From JBBTQJ01 sp038065755 (GTDB lineage Bacteria > Patescibacteriota > Minisyncoccia > Minisyncoccales > Staskawiczbacteraceae): a stretch of DNA of 31,244 nt. A model generated the notes under the pieces. That model ran no database searches. It had not been told where the DNA came from and saw only the letters and a program-made list of their open reading frames with translations. Location: positions 1 through 31,244 of the forward strand of contig JBBTQJ010000019.1 of NCBI GenBank assembly GCA_038065755.1. The letters run 5' to 3'. Shown here piece by piece: positions 29,293 through 31,244 of the stretch. The stretch's first letter is position 1, and every line of letters begins with the position of its first letter. The position numbers were made by a program, and so were the translations under genes.

Positions 29293-29514
29293 TTATTTTT
29301 GCTCTTTTTTTATTATATCTTCTGGAATTTGCACTTCAATTTTGTCTTTGCCGACAATTATTTTTTTAACCTGCCTCCAACGCGGAAATATAAGAATTAA
29401 AGCCAGAGTAAAAAACGCCAGCCAATACTGCTTATATAAGAAAAAAGCAACTGTAAAAACAAGCAACAGCATTAAAAATAGAAACCTCCCTGACGCCTGT
29501 AAAATTTTATTCAT
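29293..29514 (-). CDS. Small membrane protein
   Basis: A 73-residue protein with two membrane segments (FLFLMLLLVFTVAFFLY and YWLAFFTLALILIF) and a basic cytoplasmic tail ending DKIEVQIPEDIIKKEQK. I do not recognise a family. I start at ATG 29514; a TTG at 29529 adds five residues but lies in a palindromic repeat. It lies 3 nt upstream of the ATP-cone gene, suggesting coexpression. Confidence 0.65.
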   Translation of the reverse strand: MNKILQASGRFLFLMLLLVFTVAFFLYKQYWLAFFTLALILIFPRWRQVKKIIVGKDKIEVQIPEDIIKKEQK

Positions 29515-29521
29515 AATTTTT

Positions 29522-29537
29522 TCCGCCAACTGGCGGA
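29522..29537. repeat. Short palindrome TCCGCCA-AC-TGGCGGA
   Basis: Seven-base arms around two central bases, in the leader of the small membrane protein gene. It resembles dispersed palindromes known in CPR genomes; only one copy is seen here. Confidence 0.55.
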
Positions 29538-29553
29538 CATTAATTTATATTTT

Positions 29554-29922
29554 TTATTTGCAATCAGCCGGGCATTCTTCTTTTGTTTCCAAGCAGGCGC
29601 AATTCATCTCTTCTTGGCATTCCTGGCCAGATATTTGGCAAACCCCGTCTCCGCATTTATCCTGGCATATAAAAAATCCGGGTTTAGCCCCTGCTTCCGG
29701 GTTTGAAATTTCCACCTCAAAAGAAGGCTGTTCTTCTTCCTGGGGCTGCAAAAAATTTTCATCTAACTCTTCCTGGTCGCCCGTAGCTTCTTCTTTTGAA
29801 TATTCCTGAATTTTTTCCCTTGTTTCTTTTAAATATTTAAAAATAAAAACGCCAGCCAATAAAGAAACCAGAATAATAACAACCAGCATTATTAAAATTT
29901 TTTTGTCTGTTTTTAAAAACAT
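29554..29922 (-). CDS. Membrane-anchored Cys-rich protein
   Basis: A 122-residue protein: N-terminal membrane helix (ILIMLVVIILVSLLAGVFIF, about 9-28), an acidic linker rich in E and Q, then a C-terminal domain with nine cysteines arranged as FICQDKCGDGVCQISGQECQ ... NCACLETKEECPADCK. The CGDGVC motif recurs in extracytoplasmic proteins of CPR bacteria and is probably disulfide-bonded, but I know no enzymatic role. The gene stands alone and may be driven by a TATAAT box at 29949-29954, whose -35 is poor. Confidence 0.7.
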   Translation of the reverse strand: MFLKTDKKILIMLVVIILVSLLAGVFIFKYLKETREKIQEYSKEEATGDQEELDENFLQPQEEEQPSFEVEISNPEAGAKPGFFICQDKCGDGVCQISGQECQEEMNCACLETKEECPADCK

Positions 29923-29948
29923 ATTTTTGTTTATTGATTATCAGCCCT

Positions 29949-29954
29949 ATTATA
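29949..29954 (-). promoter_or_regulatory. Possible -10 box of the Cys-rich protein gene
   Basis: Perfect TATAAT 27 bp before the ATG at 29922; no convincing -35. Confidence 0.35.
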
Positions 29955-30007
29955 TTAATTTTACTCTCTTTTAAATTTATGGCAAGTAAGCTCTTTTTTC
30001 TGCAATA

Positions 30008-30036
30008 TTTACTTATTTTATATTCTCTGCTAATAT
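30008..30036 (+). promoter_or_regulatory. Promoter of tRNA-Ile
   Basis: TTTACT (30008-30013), 17-bp spacer, TAATAT (30031-30036). Expected start about 6 nt before the tRNA. Confidence 0.5.
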
Positions 30037-30048
30037 TTATATTATAAT

Positions 30049-30120
30049 GGGTGTGTAGTTCAGTGGCAGAACGCTGTCCTGATAAGACAGAGGTTGAAGG
30101 TCCGATTCCTTCCACACCCA
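30049..30120 (+). tRNA. tRNA-Ile (anticodon GAT)
   Basis: Cloverleaf: acceptor GGGTGTG/CACACCC, D arm GTTC-AGTGGCA-GAAC, anticodon stem CTGTC/GACAG with loop CTGATAA (anticodon GAT), T arm GAAGG-TCCGATT-CCTTC, discriminator A. CCA is not encoded (CCGG follows). Confidence 0.95.
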
Positions 30121-30126
30121 CCGGCA

Positions 30127-30163
30127 AAAAAAACACTTTTAAAAAATAAAAGTGTTTTTTATT
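30127..30163. terminator. Bidirectional terminator after tRNA-Ile
   Basis: AAAACACTTTTA pairs with TAAAAGTGTTTT around AAAAA, with T-runs on both strands. It serves tRNA-Ile and can also block readthrough from the candidate RNA on the other strand. Confidence 0.82.
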
Positions 30164-30171
30164 GTGTTTAA

Positions 30172-30420
30172 AAATAAAAAGGGTCGCGCAGAAGCGTGAC
30201 CCAAAATGAAATGTAATTAGTTGCAATACGCAACTAATAATGGCCGTTAAGAACGGCGAAATGAGATAAAATGTAAAAGTGCTAAAGGACAGTTGGCAGA
30301 CAAGCGGGGTTTTTGAACCTTCAAAACAGAAAAGCCTGCAAAGAAATCTGCCAACTGTCCAGAAAATTATCCTTATTTTTTCAAAAAAGGGACAATTTTC
30401 CGGACAGTTAGTTTATTCAT
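30172..30420 (-). ncRNA. Candidate structured RNA with competing hairpins
   Basis: About 249 nt with a minus-strand promoter and a U-tract. In minus order: H1, an 18-bp stem (30390-30407 with 30355-30372, two G-U pairs); H2, a 14-bp stem (30347-30360 with 30287-30300); H3, GCCGTT-CTT-AACGGC (30243-30257); H4, ATTAGTTGC/GCAACTAAT (30216-30238); H5, GGGTCACGC-TTCT-GCGCGACCC then TTTTTATTTTT (30172-30202). H1 and H2 share GGACAG (30355-30360), so they compete. H1's G-U pairs would be A-C on the other strand, favouring minus; H5 has one A-C on minus that would be G-U on plus. A 15-residue ORF, MNKLTVRKIVPFLKK, begins at 30420. I do not recognise tmRNA, SRP RNA, RNase P or 6S signatures. Confidence 0.6.
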
Positions 30421-30425
30421 TTTTA

Positions 30426-30454
30426 ATGTTACCAAAACCCAAAACCCGTGTCAA
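30426..30454 (-). promoter_or_regulatory. Promoter of the candidate structured RNA
   Basis: Consensus TTGACA (30449-30454), 17-bp spacer, TAACAT (30426-30431). Transcription should begin at about 30419-30420. Confidence 0.65.
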
Positions 30455-30477
30455 GGGTTTCTGTCGCACAATAAAAA

Positions 30478-31221
30478 TTACAACTGCACTTTTAAAAATT
30501 GATACACTCCAACGCCAAGAATAAAAATCGCAACTCCGCAAAGAACGGCAATGCTCAAAGCTGGATGAAAAACGCTTGTTCCGGTAAAAGCATAGCGCAA
30601 TCCGTCAACGCCATAAGAAAAAGGATTTATTTTTGTTATAAAATCTAAAACCGGAGGCAGGTCTTTTATGGGAAATATGGCGCCAGAAAGAAAAAATAAA
30701 GGCTGAACAACAAAGTTAAAAATAAGGGGAAAGCCCTGCATATCATCAAGACGGGCGGCAATAGCGGCCCCCAGCGCCGAAGATAAAATAGCCACCAAAA
30801 ATAAAAAAACAAAAGCCAATGGCAAACCGGCTATATTTGGCCTAAAACCGGCCACAAGGGTAATTAAAAGAACAAGCGCTCCCTGGATTATGGCCACGGT
30901 TGCTCCGCCCAATGTTTTACCCAAAAGAATTTCAAGCCGGGAGATGGGGGCCACAAATGTTTCTTTCAAAAAGCCGAATTGCTTATCCCAAATAATTTCC
31001 AGCCCCGTAAAAATAGATGTGAACAAAACCGTCATTACAATAATTCCCGGAGCCAAAAATTGAATGTAATCTCCCCCGCCTGCTTTAGCGTATATGGGAC
31101 TGAAGCCAAAACCAATAGCCAAAAGAAAAATAATCGGCTGGCCCAGGGCCCCCACAATACTGGCCTTTTTCCTTATAAATCTTTTTAGCTGGCGAATCCA
31201 TAAAATAAAAATTGCGTTCAC
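30478..31221 (-). CDS. ABC-2 type transporter permease
   Basis: A 247-residue integral membrane protein of the ABC-2 family, with about six membrane segments, among them GALGQPIIFLLAIGFGFSPI, FLAPGIIVMTVLFTSIFTGL, ATVAIIQGALVLLITLVAGF, GLPLAFVFLFLVAILSSALG and the last AVLCGVAIFILGVGVYQF. The family hallmark FVVQPLFFLSGAIFPIKDLP is clear. Such permeases export drugs, lipids or polysaccharides with a separate ATPase, which would be upstream and out of the window. The GTG at 31221 lies in the TTCTAACGGGGTGAA repeat; the frame stays open to the right edge, so the gene could be longer. Confidence 0.9.
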   Translation of the reverse strand: MNAIFILWIRQLKRFIRKKASIVGALGQPIIFLLAIGFGFSPIYAKAGGGDYIQFLAPGIIVMTVLFTSIFTGLEIIWDKQFGFLKETFVAPISRLEILLGKTLGGATVAIIQGALVLLITLVAGFRPNIAGLPLAFVFLFLVAILSSALGAAIAARLDDMQGFPLIFNFVVQPLFFLSGAIFPIKDLPPVLDFITKINPFSYGVDGLRYAFTGTSVFHPALSIAVLCGVAIFILGVGVYQFLKVQL

Positions 31222-31233
31222 CCCGTTAGAAGT
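31217..31233. repeat. TTCTAACGGGGT repeat at the permease start
   Basis: TTCACCCCGTTAGAAGT on the plus strand, identical over 17 bp to the copy at 2261-2277. Its minus strand contains the GTG start. Confidence 0.82.
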
Positions 31234-31244
31234 CTGGGCAAAAA

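Noticed and set aside
29293..29529. TTG start at 29529 for the small membrane protein
   Set aside because: It falls in a palindrome and adds five non-hydrophobic residues; the ATG at 29514 is more likely.
30172..30420. tmRNA, SRP RNA, RNase P RNA or 6S RNA as identity of the structured RNA
   Set aside because: I see no tag-peptide end or tRNA-like domain, no GGAAGGxAGCAG-type SRP loop, no RNase P core motifs and no single long rod with central bubble.
1..31244. CRISPR array, insertion sequence with transposase, prophage genes
   Set aside because: No regularly spaced direct repeats, no transposase or integrase motifs and no phage structural proteins were seen.
1..31244. Recoded UGA as in Gracilibacteria
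   Set aside because: TGA ends several genes here (for example pyrF, the acetyltransferase and glutaredoxin) and no in-frame TGA interrupts a conserved gene.

Overview
The window reads as part of a chromosome from a Candidate Phyla Radiation (Patescibacteria) bacterium, most likely Parcubacteria-like. The evidence is its AT-rich sequence, mostly SD-less gene starts, a 16S rRNA gene with CPR-like 530-loop sequence and a self-splicing intron, a shortened helix 17, small single-copy translation genes, envelope proteins with short anchors and Cys-rich tails, and short palindromes inserted in frame in ordinary genes. TGA is used as a normal stop, so this is not a UGA-recoding lineage. Almost everything is on the minus strand; only prfA and tRNA-Ile are on the plus strand. 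I could not run searches, so names rest on motifs and order.

Layout. 1-1399: 5' part of a minus-strand 16S rRNA gene, split at E. coli position 516 by an 864-nt group I intron encoding a LAGLIDADG endonuclease; 1400-1722 is the rRNA leader and promoter. 1723-3888: accessory block with a YafQ/RelE-RelB toxin-antitoxin pair, a GNAT acetyltransferase, and a nucleotidyltransferase with a small partner. 3972-4043: tRNA-Thr. 4063-5898: rpmE-rpsB-tsf operon from a near-consensus, apparently leaderless promoter, divergent from a short release factor 1 gene. 6863-11687: lytic transglycosylase, ribosomal protein L25, ferredoxin, class II aldolase, PfkB kinase and a TrpR-like regulator. 11765-21364: carbon metabolism (PEP synthase, PduL-type phosphotransacylase, acetyl-CoA synthetase, GAPDH, phosphoglycerate mutase, enolase) with thiol-redox genes. 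21370-25270: type IV pilin, thioredoxin reductase, GalU and a divergent FtsZ. 25370-27009: pyrF-pyrE with strong Shine-Dalgarno sites. 27130-29922: small membrane proteins, a membrane-anchored S51 peptidase, a 49-residue basic protein and a stand-alone ATP-cone protein. 30049-30120: tRNA-Ile. 30172-30420: candidate structured RNA. 30478-31244: ABC-2 permease, possibly running off the edge.

The genes are mostly housekeeping. The glycolytic enzymes, PEP synthase and the PduL/ACS pair suggest a fermentative lifestyle joining triose phosphates, PEP and acetate; PfkB may stand in for phosphofructokinase.

The most unusual signals are non-coding. (1) A minus-strand element with a TTGACA-17-TAACAT promoter, two mutually exclusive long hairpins sharing a 6-nt segment, three more hairpins and a U-tract resembles an RNA switch. 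(2) A dispersed TTCTAACGGGGT repeat whose six copies all lie at the 5' ends of genes, including a perfect 19-bp inverted repeat around a pilin start codon. (3) In-frame palindromes: GCCTGCGCAGGC three times, always read as PAQAG, and an AGGTC-N-GACCT palindrome inside enolase whose core recurs in a terminator.
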